From: JBEKCB01 sp052139675
GTDB taxonomy: Bacteria > Planctomycetota > Brocadiia > CAIUPP01
Assembly (NCBI GenBank): GCA_052139675.1
Contig: JBKQWE010000065.1
Coordinates: 1 to 64,000 of the forward strand
Length of the DNA: 64,000 nt
Direction of reading: 5' to 3'
Shown here: positions 49,921 through 57,787 of the stretch, one piece after another
How positions within the stretch are numbered: position 1 is the stretch's first letter
How the letters are laid out: each line of letters opens with the position of its first letter
The notes under the pieces: model-generated
What the model saw: the letters and a program-made list of their open reading frames with translations, nothing else
The model's database searches: none
Told to the model about the DNA's origin: nothing
Made by a program: the position numbers and the translations under genes

Positions 49921-50898
49921 ATGCTCGTGCTCGCAGACCTGGTGGCGCTTGCGGTGATCGTCTTCTATGCCGTCCGCGGCTTCAGGCGCGGTCTGACCGC
50001 AAGCCTGCTGGGGCTTCTGGGCGTTGCCTGTTCCTTCGTCGCGGCGTGGCTGCTCTGGGAGTGGGCGGGGCGGCTTCTGAACGCGTCCTTCGGCATGCCG
50101 ATGGTCCTCGCCTGCGCGCTCGGCGCGTCGCTCGTCTTCCTCGTTGCCTACGTCCTGTTTTTCTTGACCGTGCATCTCATCCGCCGGCGAAGAAAGTCCG
50201 GGAAGACGCAGGCCGCCGCGAAACCGAAATATCCGTGGGCGGATAAACTGTCGGGCGCAGCCCTCGGCGCGTGCGTCGGCCTCCTGATGGCGGCGGCGCT
50301 GGTCTGGATGTATACCGCGGCGGGGCTGACGCCGGGAGCCGCGGGATGGCCCGATATCCGGGACTCGATGGCTGCCCGTCTTTCCGGCTTCATCATCGGT
50401 TCCGAGGCCTGGCTTTTCGCGCGGATCGCGACGGACAACCCGGCGCTGTCCCGGATCGTCGCCCAATCCGTGAGCGACCCGAAGGCCGCCGTCGCGGATG
50501 TCCAGCGCATCAAGCAGAACCCCAAAGTTGCCGCGCTCCTCGACGACGGCGAGTTCACCGCCGCGGTATACAAGGGCGACGCGGAAGCGATCAAGGCCAA
50601 CCCGCGCTGGAAGCGGCTCCTGGATGATCCCGATTTCCTCCGCAGCGCGAGAGAGTTGGGGCTTCTTCCAGCGGAGTCAGACTCCGCCTCCACGCCGGAG
50701 CAGGCGGCGGACCAACTCGCGCGCGTCGGCCGGAAAATGACTCAGATCAGCGCTGACCCGGAAGTGCAGGACATCCTGCGGGACAAGGACTTTCAGGAGA
50801 CGCTGAACGACGGAGATTTAGGCAAACTCATGCAGGACGAACGCACGTGGAAACTGGCCGGCCGCGTCATGCAGATCGTCAGGGCCGACCAGCAGTAG
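49921..50898 (+). CDS. CvpA-like membrane protein with soluble C-terminal region
   Basis: A 325-residue protein. The first ~150 residues have four hydrophobic segments in CvpA/colicin V production layout: LADLVALAVIVFYAVRGFRR, GLLGVACSFVAAWLLWE, LACALGASLVFLVAYVLFFL and GAALGACVGLLMAAALVW. The soluble C-terminal part carries repeats of the type NPKVAALLDDGEF, NPRWKRLLDDPDF and DPEVQDILRDKDF, similar helical 'PD' units also seen near STI1-like folds. CvpA proteins contribute to envelope homeostasis; the role here is unknown. It converges on the nucleotidyltransferase gene. Confidence 0.75.
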   Translation: MLVLADLVALAVIVFYAVRGFRRGLTASLLGLLGVACSFVAAWLLWEWAGRLLNASFGMPMVLACALGASLVFLVAYVLFFLTVHLIRRRRKSGKTQAAAKPKYPWADKLSGAALGACVGLLMAAALVWMYTAAGLTPGAAGWPDIRDSMAARLSGFIIGSEAWLFARIATDNPALSRIVAQSVSDPKAAVADVQRIKQNPKVAALLDDGEFTAAVYKGDAEAIKANPRWKRLLDDPDFLRSARELGLLPAESDSASTPEQAADQLARVGRKMTQISADPEVQDILRDKDFQETLNDGDLGKLMQDERTWKLAGRVMQIVRADQQ

Positions 50899-50915
50899 CG
50901 TCCTCAAGCGCGATG

Positions 50916-51395
50916 CTATTTGGAACCGGGCGGTTTCGGCGGTTGCGAGTCGCGCAAAGACTTCAGCGCTTCCACGTCGGCCAGGTCCTTCGCCCGCCCG
51001 CAGGCTCTCTTGTTCCGAATCAGGTCATCAAGCGACAGGACGCGAACTTGGATTCCTTCGATCTCGATCTCCATGGCACGCGCCGATGCCTCGTCGAACC
51101 GCAGACCGGTTGCGCCGGTAATGATGTCAATTCTTCGGGGCGCGATTCCGATCTGGAAAATCGTATCGTCCTTCTGAAGGTCAGCCTCCGTCAGGTCATG
51201 CATCGGGGCGCCGAAGCGCTCCAGCGCTCGTAAGACCGCGCGGGCGTTGTCGGGCGACGGCATGACCCAGATGTCAATGTCCATCGTCGCGCGCGGATAT
51301 CCGTGCACGGCCATGGCATACGCGCCGACGAGGAGGAACTTAGCGTTTTCGCCGGCTAAGGCGTGTAATATGTCTCTGTAATCTTTGTTTAACAT
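50916..51395 (-). CDS. Nucleotidyltransferase (DUF6036/AbiEii-like)
   Basis: A 159-residue protein. FLLVGAYAMAVHGYPRATMD followed by IDIWV is the nucleotidyltransferase motif of this family (GAYA, then DxD). FQIGIAPRRIDIITGATG and VLSLDDLIRNKRACGRAKDL close the domain. The protein overlaps a small upstream gene by 56 bp. Such pairs behave like toxin-antitoxin modules by context; activity is inferred. It converges with the CvpA-like gene 17 bp away. Confidence 0.75.
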   Translation of the reverse strand: MLNKDYRDILHALAGENAKFLLVGAYAMAVHGYPRATMDIDIWVMPSPDNARAVLRALERFGAPMHDLTEADLQKDDTIFQIGIAPRRIDIITGATGLRFDEASARAMEIEIEGIQVRVLSLDDLIRNKRACGRAKDLADVEALKSLRDSQPPKPPGSK

Positions 51396-51501
51396 CGTAC
51401 CGCTTGCTCAGCGAGGCCGCTTCCTTCGTGAGGGGCCAGACCAGACCGAGGCGATAGGCTCCTGAACCCGGGACGAAATCATCATCGCTGCGATCGCCCA
51501 T
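51340..51501 (-). CDS. Small partner protein of the nucleotidyltransferase (WPLT motif)
   Basis: A 53-residue basic protein from ATG 51501 (a start at 51531 adds ten residues). It holds GAYRLGLVWPLTKEAASLSK and ends in RLQRHITRLSRRKR. Short proteins with a WPLT motif and a basic tail occur directly before nucleotidyltransferases of this type in other bacteria, from memory. The overlap with the downstream gene suggests co-translation. A toxin-antitoxin role is a guess. Confidence 0.55.
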   Translation of the reverse strand: MGDRSDDDFVPGSGAYRLGLVWPLTKEAASLSKRYDVKQRLQRHITRLSRRKR

Positions 51502-51552
51502 GCGTCTCTTGCTCGTCCGTGACCTGTTCATGGCTTAACGCTACCACTTGGC

Positions 51553-52314
51553 CTAACGTGAAGCAATGCGATTCGGCCGCCGGTCGAGGCGCGCGCGCAG
51601 CCAGCCGGGGCGATTGGTGATGATGCCGTCAATTCCCAGCCCGGCCAGCCACCGCGCCACAGGGGCGGAATCCACCGTCCAGACGCGGAATTTCAGGCGC
51701 GCGGCCTTCACGCGATTCACCATGCGCGCGTCAATGAACGGCGCCCCGCGGAGATGAAGGCCGTTCATCCCCGCCTCGGCCGCCCGGCGGATCAACGCAT
51801 CGGCCTCCGCGGCTGCCCGCGGCGCGGCCGGCTGCCTCAGGGCGCAGAGCCATCCGGCTTCGACGCCGGGAAATTTACGCTTCACGACTTCCATCGTCTG
51901 CAGCGAGAAACTCTGGAGGATGAGTCGGCGGCGCATGCCCGGTTCGGCGAGGATCTTCCGCAACTCGGGGACGATCTCGGCGCCGGATTTGATCTCGATG
52001 AGCAACCGTTTTCCTGCGGGGACGGTCCGCACGACTTCGTCCAGCGTCGGGATCCGCGTGCCGGCCCATTTCGCGCCTTTCCATCGGCCGAAGTCCAGCG
52101 CGCGGAGCTCGGCCAGCGTCAGGCCGCAGACCTTGCGATTCAATCCGCCGGTCCGGCGCGTGGTCGCGTCGTGGCTGACGACGAGCCGGCCGTCGCGGGA
52201 CAAGCGGACGTCCAGTTCCGCAACGTCCGCGCCTTGCTTCCAGGCCAGGCGGAAGGCCGGCAGGGTGTTCTCCGGCGCGGAGCGCGACGCGCCGCGATGA
52301 GCGATGATTTCCAC
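51553..52314 (-). CDS. ugpQ: Glycerophosphodiester phosphodiesterase
   Basis: Hydrolyses glycerophosphodiesters to glycerol 3-phosphate and an alcohol. The 253-residue TIM barrel has IIAHRGASRSAPENTLPAF with the catalytic His and Glu, AELDVRLSRDGRLVVSHD with Glu/Asp metal ligands and the second His, and LLIEIKSG with the conserved Lys. WTVDSAPVARWLAGLGIDGI is the C-terminal motif. There is no signal peptide, so it is cytoplasmic. It follows vapC by 19 bp on the same strand but is probably functionally separate. Confidence 0.93.
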   Translation of the reverse strand: MEIIAHRGASRSAPENTLPAFRLAWKQGADVAELDVRLSRDGRLVVSHDATTRRTGGLNRKVCGLTLAELRALDFGRWKGAKWAGTRIPTLDEVVRTVPAGKRLLIEIKSGAEIVPELRKILAEPGMRRRLILQSFSLQTMEVVKRKFPGVEAGWLCALRQPAAPRAAAEADALIRRAAEAGMNGLHLRGAPFIDARMVNRVKAARLKFRVWTVDSAPVARWLAGLGIDGIITNRPGWLRARLDRRPNRIASR

Positions 52315-52333
52315 GGGCGTCCTCCGGGACCGC

Positions 52334-52732
52334 TTATGCCACGTTCACGCATTCGAGTTTCGCGTGGGAAGCGATGGCCACGAAATCACGGTCATTGTGC
52401 AGCAACTGCGCGCGGTTTTCGATGCAGCAGGCAGCGATCATGCAGTCCACCGAGTTGCGGATCGTGACGCCTCTGGCGCGCAGCGACCGATAGATGTGCG
52501 CGGCGGAAAGGAACGTTTCGCGCGACATCTCGAGAAAGAGGAAGTTCCGCAGGACGGATTCAAGCCTCGCGCACTCCGCATCTGCCCGGATGCCCTGGAG
52601 AATTTCGGCGAGGATGACTCCGCAAAGAGCGACGTCCTCGCCGTCCTCGATCAACGATTTCAGCCGGCGCACCTGGGGCGTCGGACGGCCTGCAAAGAAG
52701 TCAACCCAGACGGTCGTATCCACTACGACCAT
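52334..52732 (-). CDS. vapC: VapC-type PIN toxin
   Basis: A 132-residue PIN-domain RNase. MVVVDTTVWVDFF carries the first Asp, LAEILQG the second acid, NSVDCMIAACC the third (Asp) and HNDRDF the last. The ATG at 52732 overlaps the antitoxin gene by 10 bp. All four acidic positions are present, so unlike the 25241 remnant it is probably active. In other bacteria VapC toxins cleave tRNA or rRNA; the target here is unknown. Confidence 0.88.
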   Translation of the reverse strand: MVVVDTTVWVDFFAGRPTPQVRRLKSLIEDGEDVALCGVILAEILQGIRADAECARLESVLRNFLFLEMSRETFLSAAHIYRSLRARGVTIRNSVDCMIAACCIENRAQLLHNDRDFVAIASHAKLECVNVA

Positions 52733-52935
52733 CGGAAAGTCCTCGTCCGGCGCATCGCCGGCAGGGGGCCCTCCCAGCGGACCTTGCCCTCGAACGCAAG
52801 GATTCTCTTGCACTCTTCCCTGCGCAGCAGTTCCCTGAGCGCATGGTCCACCAGCGCGCGGCGGGTCTTCAGGCCCGTGGCCCGCATGCCGGCTTTCATG
52901 AGCTTTTCGTCAATGACGATGTTCGTTCTCTTCAT
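52723..52935 (-). CDS. vapB: VapB-type antitoxin (ribbon-helix-helix, DUF2191-like)
   Basis: A 70-residue DNA-binding antitoxin: MKRTNIVIDEKLMKAGMRAT is the beta strand and first helix, LKTRRALVDHALRELLRREE the second helix. The C-terminus would wrap around VapC. GGGAGG lies six bases before the ATG. The promoter and a perfect 10-bp palindrome (52965-52992) lie directly upstream, so the pair is probably autoregulated. Confidence 0.85.
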   Translation of the reverse strand: MKRTNIVIDEKLMKAGMRATGLKTRRALVDHALRELLRREECKRILAFEGKVRWEGPLPAMRRTRTFRWS

Positions 52936-52964
52936 CGCAGGCCTCCCGGACCGTGGCCGAACCA

Positions 52965-52998
52965 TACACATAATAGCATGCCATTATGTGTAGCGCAA
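52965..52998 (-). promoter_or_regulatory. vapBC promoter and operator palindrome
   Basis: TACACATAAT (52965-52974) and its perfect inverted copy ATTATGTGTA (52983-52992) with an 8-bp centre. Minus strand boxes TTGCGC (52998-52993) and TATTAT (52975-52970), 17 bp apart, lie over the palindrome, so VapB binding would block transcription. Confidence 0.75.
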
Positions 52999-53034
52999 AT
53001 GAGGGGACGATGAGCGCTTCGCGCATACATCGGA

Positions 53035-55140
53035 TCAGCCTCTCAGCGCGGCGCCGAGGGCGACGAGGGACTGAATGCAGGACTGGCGGGCGGCTTCGAC
53101 CTCGTCGCTGGTCAGCGTGCGGTCGGCGGCGCGGAAGGTGAGCGAGAAGGCCATGCTCTTCTTCCCGGCGGGGACCTGCTTGCCGCGGAAGATGTCGAAG
53201 AACTCGATGCTCTCGAGGATGGGAATCCGCAGGTCGCGGATGGCGCCCTCGATGCTAGCCCAGGGCACCGCCTCGTCCACGACGACGGCCAGGTCGCGGA
53301 CGGCGGCCGGCTGCGCGGTCAGTTTCGAATAGGCGCGGTCGAGCCGGGCGGCGCGGACGAGCAGGTCGAAATCCAATTCCGCCGCGCACGGCGGATGCGC
53401 GGCGCCGTATCGCTCGCAGACGGCGGGGCCGACTTCGCCCATGATCCCGAGCAGAGCGCTATCGAGGAGGACTTTCGCGGCCCGCTTTTCGGCGAAGAAC
53501 GGGTCGGCTACCGGCTCGAAGGAGAGCTTCGCGCTCGCGCCGGCCGCCTCCAGGAACGACTCGATGACGCCTTTCAGATGCGAGAGGCCGTCCTCCGCGA
53601 GGAGCGCCAGCACGGTCCGCTCCTCGGGAAGCACGTCGTCCGGCTCGGCCGGGCCTGACGCCCGCGGCGGCTTCGGGAGGAAGACTTTGCCGATCTCGAA
53701 GAGCGGCGATTTCGCGACGCCGTGCGCGAGGTTCGTGCGCTTGACCGCCAGCAGGCCCGGCAGCAGCGATACGCGCAGGCGGTTCTCGTCGCGGCGGATC
53801 GTGTTCTGGACCGCGAGCGGTTCGGCGGTCGTCCAGGGCGAGAGGAGGCGCGCGGAAGGCTCGTCGCAGAAGGAGTTCGTCATCGCCTCGAAGAACCCCT
53901 GGCCGGGCAGCATCCGCCGGGCGAGGTCGGCGAGGCGCTCGCCGCGGCTCACGCGGCCGACCATGACCGGCAGCGTTCCGCTCTCGGGAATCTTGTCATA
54001 GCCGTAGATGCGGATGACTTCCTCGATCAGGTCAATCTCGCGGTACACGTCCACGGCGCGGAAGGCGGGCACCTGCACGGTGACGCGGCCCGCCGCGGCG
54101 GGCAAGCCGACGCCTCCGGCGGGCAAGCCGACGCCTCCGGCGGGCAATGCCGCATCCGTTCCGGGCAGGGGAGCGAAGCCGAGGCGCTCGAGGATGGCCC
54201 GCGCGATGTCGGGCGCGACGGCGGCGCCGAGGACGCGGTTCATCCGCGCGAAGCGCAGCGTGACGGCCTTCGGCCGATAGGGCGCGGCCCACGCGTCGAG
54301 CAGACCTTCGGCGGCGGTTCCGCCGGCGACTTTCTGGATGAGGTGCAGCGCGCGCCGCGAGGCCCATTCGGCCTGCACCGGGTCCACGCCGCGCTCGAAA
54401 CGGTACGAGGAATCCGAGGCCAGCGCCAGCGCACGCGAGGTGCGGCGGATCTGCGTGTTCTCGAACTGCGCGCTCTCGAGCAGCACGTTGACCGTGCGGT
54501 CGGAGATCTCGGTGTCGAGGCCGCCCATGATGCCGGCGACGGCGACGGGGCGCTCGGCGTCGGCGATGACGAGCATCGCGGGGTTGAGCTTGCACTGCGC
54601 GCCGTCAATCGAGACCATCGTCTCGCCTTCCGCGGCGCGCCGGACGACGATGCGCCCGCCGCGGAGCTTGTCGAAGTCGAATGCGTGCAGCGGCTGGCCG
54701 CACTCGAACATCACGTAGTTCGTCACGTCCACGACGTTGTTGATGCAGCGCAGGCCGATGGCTTCGAGCCGCCGCCGCAGCCAGTCCGGCGAGGGGCCGA
54801 TCTTGACGCCGCGCAGCAGCCGCGCGGTGTACCGCGGACAGAGCGCGGGGTCGAGGACCTGGACCGACGAGGCCGACTCGACTTTCTCTTCGCCGCAGGC
54901 GAAGCCGGCTTCCGGAATCCGCAGCGGCGCGCCGGTCAGCACGGAGACCTCGCGTGCGATGCCGATGATGCCGAGCAGGTCCGGCCGGTTCGAAGTGATC
55001 TCGGCCACAAGCAGTGTATCGTCGCCGAGGCCGTGAATCTCCTCGATCAGCGTGCCGGACATGGTTAACCGACGGGCGAGTTCCTCAGGCGGGCACTCGC
55101 ACGGGCAGTAGTCGCGAAGCCAGTTATAGGTTAGTTTCAT
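53035..55140 (-). CDS. pheT: Phenylalanyl-tRNA synthetase beta subunit lacking the EMAP domain
   Basis: Beta chain of the (alpha-beta)2 enzyme charging tRNA-Phe, 701 residues compared with about 800 usually. MKLTYNWLRDYCPCECPPEE is the normal start. LTMSGTLIEEIHGLGDDTLL then passes straight to VAEITSNRPDLLGIIGIARE, so the ~100-residue EMAP/tRNA-binding domain that normally sits between them is absent. The B3/B4 editing, B5 and C-terminal FDX-ACB parts (VPWASIEGAIRD, FSLTFRAADRTLTSDE) are present. LPAGGVG occurs twice near residues 330-345, coded by repeats at 54089-54150. Last gene of the thrS operon. Confidence 0.93.
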   Translation of the reverse strand: MKLTYNWLRDYCPCECPPEELARRLTMSGTLIEEIHGLGDDTLLVAEITSNRPDLLGIIGIAREVSVLTGAPLRIPEAGFACGEEKVESASSVQVLDPALCPRYTARLLRGVKIGPSPDWLRRRLEAIGLRCINNVVDVTNYVMFECGQPLHAFDFDKLRGGRIVVRRAAEGETMVSIDGAQCKLNPAMLVIADAERPVAVAGIMGGLDTEISDRTVNVLLESAQFENTQIRRTSRALALASDSSYRFERGVDPVQAEWASRRALHLIQKVAGGTAAEGLLDAWAAPYRPKAVTLRFARMNRVLGAAVAPDIARAILERLGFAPLPGTDAALPAGGVGLPAGGVGLPAAAGRVTVQVPAFRAVDVYREIDLIEEVIRIYGYDKIPESGTLPVMVGRVSRGERLADLARRMLPGQGFFEAMTNSFCDEPSARLLSPWTTAEPLAVQNTIRRDENRLRVSLLPGLLAVKRTNLAHGVAKSPLFEIGKVFLPKPPRASGPAEPDDVLPEERTVLALLAEDGLSHLKGVIESFLEAAGASAKLSFEPVADPFFAEKRAAKVLLDSALLGIMGEVGPAVCERYGAAHPPCAAELDFDLLVRAARLDRAYSKLTAQPAAVRDLAVVVDEAVPWASIEGAIRDLRIPILESIEFFDIFRGKQVPAGKKSMAFSLTFRAADRTLTSDEVEAARQSCIQSLVALGAALRG
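54089..54150. repeat. Palindrome plus 21-bp tandem repeat inside pheT
   Basis: CCCGCC, GC, GGCGGGCAAG at 54089-54106, then the GGCGGGCAAG part is repeated at 21-bp spacing (54118 and, partly, 54139) with GACGCCTCC between. In frame it adds the heptapeptide LPAGGVG twice. Confidence 0.82.
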
Positions 55141-55179
55141 CGAAGAACTTCCTTGCCACGGATTGAACGACAAACGTTT

Positions 55180-55292
55180 TTGCCACGGATTTCACGGATG
55201 GCCACGGATTACCGGCGACGAACTGAATAGGGTTGAACTGCCTTTATCTTTGCTTTCCGGTAATCCGTGGAAATCCGTGTAATCCGTGGCAA
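55180..55292. repeat. Word-iterated hairpin (CCACGGATT family) between pheS and pheT
   Basis: Left arm 55180-55215 and right arm 55257-55292 match at 33 of 36 positions around a 41-nt loop. The word is CCACGGATT/TCACGGATG. An extra single CCACGGATT lies at 55157. It splits an otherwise compact operon. Confidence 0.9.
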
Positions 55293-55302
55293 AAATGCCT
55301 TT

Positions 55303-56376
55303 TTAGAATTGCCGCAGAAAACGCAGGTCGTTTTCGAGGAACAGACGCATGTCGTCAATACCATACTTCAACATGGCGATGCGCTCGACGCCCATGCCGA
55401 AGGCGAAGCCGGTGTAGCGCTCGGAGTCGTAGCCGACGCATTGGAACACATTCGGGTCCACCATGCCGGCGCCGAGGATCTCGATCCAGCCGCCGCGTTT
55501 GCAGATCGGACAGCCCTGGCCGCCGCAGGCGAAGCAACTGACGTCCATCTCGACGCTCGGCTCCGTGAACGGGAAGAAGTGCGGCCGGAACCGCGTCCGC
55601 ACCTCAGGCCCGTACAGGCCGCGCGCGAATTCGTGGAGGACGTATTTCAGGTCGGCCATCGTGACGCCCTCGTCCACGGCGAGCCCCTCGATCTGGTGGA
55701 AGAGGTATCCGTGCGTGGCGTCCACGGTGTCGGGCCGGTAGACGCGGCCGGGCGCGATGATTCGTATCGGCGGGCGCCGCTTCTCCATCACGCGGATCTG
55801 CACCGTGCTGGTCTGGCTGCGCAGCAGGACATCGTCGTGGAGGAAGAACGTGTCGAGGGCATCGCGCGCGGGATGGTCCTTCGGGATATTGAGCGCCTCG
55901 AAGTTGTAGTAGTCGCGCTCGACCTCGGGGCCGAAGGCGACCTCGAAGCCGAGCCGGATGAGGATGTCCTTGATCGCCTCGACGGTCTGCGTGAGCGGGT
56001 GCAGCCGCCCGCGCGGCGGCCGGCGGCCGGGGAGCGAGAAGTCGAAGCCGGGTTTCTCGGCCGCCGGCGCGGCGGCGAGTGCGTCCTCGCGGACGCCCAG
56101 GGCGCTCTCCAGGCTGCTGCGCGTCTCGTTGAAGGCGCGGCCGAGCTCTCGGCGTTCAATCGGGTCCGCGCGGCCCATGGCCGACGAGATATCGCGCATC
56201 GCGCCGCTGCGGCCGAGCAGCCGGACGCGCAGCTTGCCGACCTCGTCGAGCGAAAGCGCCGCAGCGATTTCCTTAAGCCACTGCTGCTGAAGCTCCTGCA
56301 GGCGCCGGGCCGTCAGGGGCGGCGGCGCGGGCGACTGCCCGGGGGCATCGGCCGTCGGCGGTTGAGCGTTGTCCAT
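55303..56376 (-). CDS. pheS: Phenylalanyl-tRNA synthetase alpha subunit
   Basis: Class II catalytic subunit, 357 residues. An N-terminal coiled coil (ARRLQELQQQWLKEIAAALS) precedes the catalytic core: FEALNIPKDHPARDALDTFF, LLRSQTSTVQIRVME, FHQIEGLAVDEGVTMADLKY, PFTEPSVEMDVSCFACGGQG, and GMGVERIAMLKYGIDDMRLF. A small Cys cluster (CFACGGQGCPIC) in the core is a common variant. The first ~25 residues are Pro/Ala-rich and less conserved. It is separated from pheT by a long hairpin repeat. Confidence 0.95.
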   Translation of the reverse strand: MDNAQPPTADAPGQSPAPPPLTARRLQELQQQWLKEIAAALSLDEVGKLRVRLLGRSGAMRDISSAMGRADPIERRELGRAFNETRSSLESALGVREDALAAAPAAEKPGFDFSLPGRRPPRGRLHPLTQTVEAIKDILIRLGFEVAFGPEVERDYYNFEALNIPKDHPARDALDTFFLHDDVLLRSQTSTVQIRVMEKRRPPIRIIAPGRVYRPDTVDATHGYLFHQIEGLAVDEGVTMADLKYVLHEFARGLYGPEVRTRFRPHFFPFTEPSVEMDVSCFACGGQGCPICKRGGWIEILGAGMVDPNVFQCVGYDSERYTGFAFGMGVERIAMLKYGIDDMRLFLENDLRFLRQF

Positions 56377-56415
56377 CGGCGATCACGCCTCAGAGATTTT
56401 ATGCAATCGCGCGGC

Positions 56416-56772
56416 TCAGGCCAGCGCGGCTTTGGCCCTGGCGACGACCTGGTCGAAACCGGCGGGATCGCTGCCGGCGATCTCGGCGAGGAGCTTGCGG
56501 TCAATCGTGATCTTGGCTTTCTTGAGCCCTTCGATGAACCGGCTGTACGTCAGCCCGCGTTCGCGGACGGCGGCGTTGAGGCGGACGATCCAGAGCGCGC
56601 GGAAGTTGCGCTTGCGCTGCTTGCGGTCGCGGGTGGAGTAGCGCATCGCTCGCGCGACGGTCTCTTTGGCCGTGCGCAGCAGCTTGCGACGCCCGCCGAA
56701 ATATCCTTCCGCGGCCTTGAAGATGCGCTTGCGCTGCCGGCGCGAGGCGGCGCCCTTGGTAGCTCTCGGCAT
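56416..56772 (-). CDS. rplT: Ribosomal protein bL20
   Basis: A 118-residue large-subunit protein needed for early 50S assembly. MPRATKGAASRRQRKRIFKA and GYFGGRRKLLRTAKETVARA match L20, as do RDRKQRKRNFRALWIVRLNA and LTYSRFIEGLKKA. The start at MPRATKG is fixed by the family; the upstream open frame is repeat-coded. In many bacteria L20 represses its own operon through the leader, but the hairpin element upstream (56802-56881) is of another kind. Confidence 0.97.
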   Translation of the reverse strand: MPRATKGAASRRQRKRIFKAAEGYFGGRRKLLRTAKETVARAMRYSTRDRKQRKRNFRALWIVRLNAAVRERGLTYSRFIEGLKKAKITIDRKLLAEIAGSDPAGFDQVVARAKAALA

Positions 56773-56801
56773 GAATGGCTCCTTCGTAAAAAATCTTTTT
56801 G

Positions 56802-56920
56802 ACCGCGAAAGCGCGAAAGCGCGAAAAACGGCAAAAGGTAAATTCAACTAATTCTTTCGCTTTTTCGCGCTTTCGCGGTCAACCCAAATTGCTTTCCCGT
56901 TTCGCGCTCTCGCGGTCACT
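56802..56920. repeat. Word-iterated hairpin (GCGCGAAA family) between rpmI and rplT
   Basis: Left arm 56802-56824 and right arm 56859-56881 are inverted strings of GCGCGAAA, about 20 of 23 positions matching. A third, partial arm lies at 56898-56920. Confidence 0.85.
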
Positions 56921-57113
56921 CGAGGGTGAGCATCCGGCGAATCGTCTTCATGTTCGTCTTGTCGATCTGAACGGTCCGCCCCAGCCGGCGGCGGCGGGCG
57001 CTGTTCTTGGAGGCCATGAGGTGGCCCTTGTTGGCCTGCCGGCGGATGATCTTGCCGGTGGCGGTCACCTTGACGCGCTTGAGCAATCCTTTATGCGGCT
57101 TGAGCTTGGGCAT
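56916..57113 (-). CDS. rpmI: Ribosomal protein bL35
   Basis: A 65-residue basic protein of the large subunit. MPKLKPHKGLLKRVKVTATG, KGHLMASKNSARRRRLG and the closing IRRMLTLE fit L35. It lies between infC and rplT, the classical order, with hairpin repeats on both sides. Confidence 0.96.
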   Translation of the reverse strand: MPKLKPHKGLLKRVKVTATGKIIRRQANKGHLMASKNSARRRRLGRTVQIDKTNMKTIRRMLTLE

Positions 57114-57136
57114 TGGGCAGTCCTTACTTTAAAATT

Positions 57137-57226
57137 GACGATGGACGATGGACGATAGACCGCGGACGAGGGATGGACGATATACTGACGAGCCGGACCA
57201 TCGTCCCTCGTCCCTCGTCTATCATC
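57137..57226. repeat. Word-iterated hairpin (GGACGAT family) between infC and rpmI
   Basis: Left arm 57137-57182 (GATGGAC and GAGGGATGGAC words) and right arm 57196-57226 (ATCGTCCCTCGTCC words) are inverted. Same word family as 1858-1932 and 25378-25410. Confidence 0.85.
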
Positions 57227-57232
57227 GCGCCG

Positions 57233-57736
57233 CTACTTCTTGACGAGCACCACGCCGATCCGGCGGCCTTCCATCGCGGGCGAGCGCTCGGGCTTGGCGA
57301 TGTCCTTCAGTTCGGCGACGAACCGCTCGAGCACGGCCATGCCCAGCTCGGAATGCGCCATTTCGCGGCCGCGGAAGAAGACGTTGACGATCACGCGGTC
57401 GCCTCGCTCGATGAAGCCGCGGGCCTGTTTCACGCGCACGAGCAGGTCGTGCTCTTCGGTCTTGGGCCGCAGGCGCAACTCCTTGATCTGCGGCGCGTGA
57501 TGGTGATGCACCTGCTGGCGCTTTCTCTGCTCGTATTTGTACTTGCCGTAATCAATGATCTTGGCCACCGGCGGGTCCGCCTCCGGCGATACGAGCACCA
57601 GGTCCAGCCCGGCCTCTTCGGAGAGCCGGCGCGCTTCCTCGATCGGCTGAATGCCCAACTGCTCGCCGGCCTCGCCGATCAGCCGCACTTGCGGCACAAC
57701 AATCCGTTCGTTGATTCTAAGTTCTTTGGTGGCCAC
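57233..57736 (-). CDS. infC: Translation initiation factor IF-3
   Basis: Prevents premature subunit joining and checks the start codon. The 167-residue protein has ELRINERIVVPQVRLIGEAG and PPVAKIIDYGKYKYEQRKRQ in the N-domain and HDLLVRVKQARGFIERGDRV and FRGREMAHSELGM in the C-domain. The start is GTG 57736 with GGGAGG only three bases away, a close spacing. Many infC genes start at ATT or ATA for self-control; none is evident here in a better position. Second gene of the thrS operon. Confidence 0.95.
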   Translation of the reverse strand: MATKELRINERIVVPQVRLIGEAGEQLGIQPIEEARRLSEEAGLDLVLVSPEADPPVAKIIDYGKYKYEQRKRQQVHHHHAPQIKELRLRPKTEEHDLLVRVKQARGFIERGDRVIVNVFFRGREMAHSELGMAVLERFVAELKDIAKPERSPAMEGRRIGVVLVKK

Positions 57737-57787
57737 AAACCTCCCTCTTTGCTAAAAATCGGACTCACCTGAAAAACGGCCCAGTTC

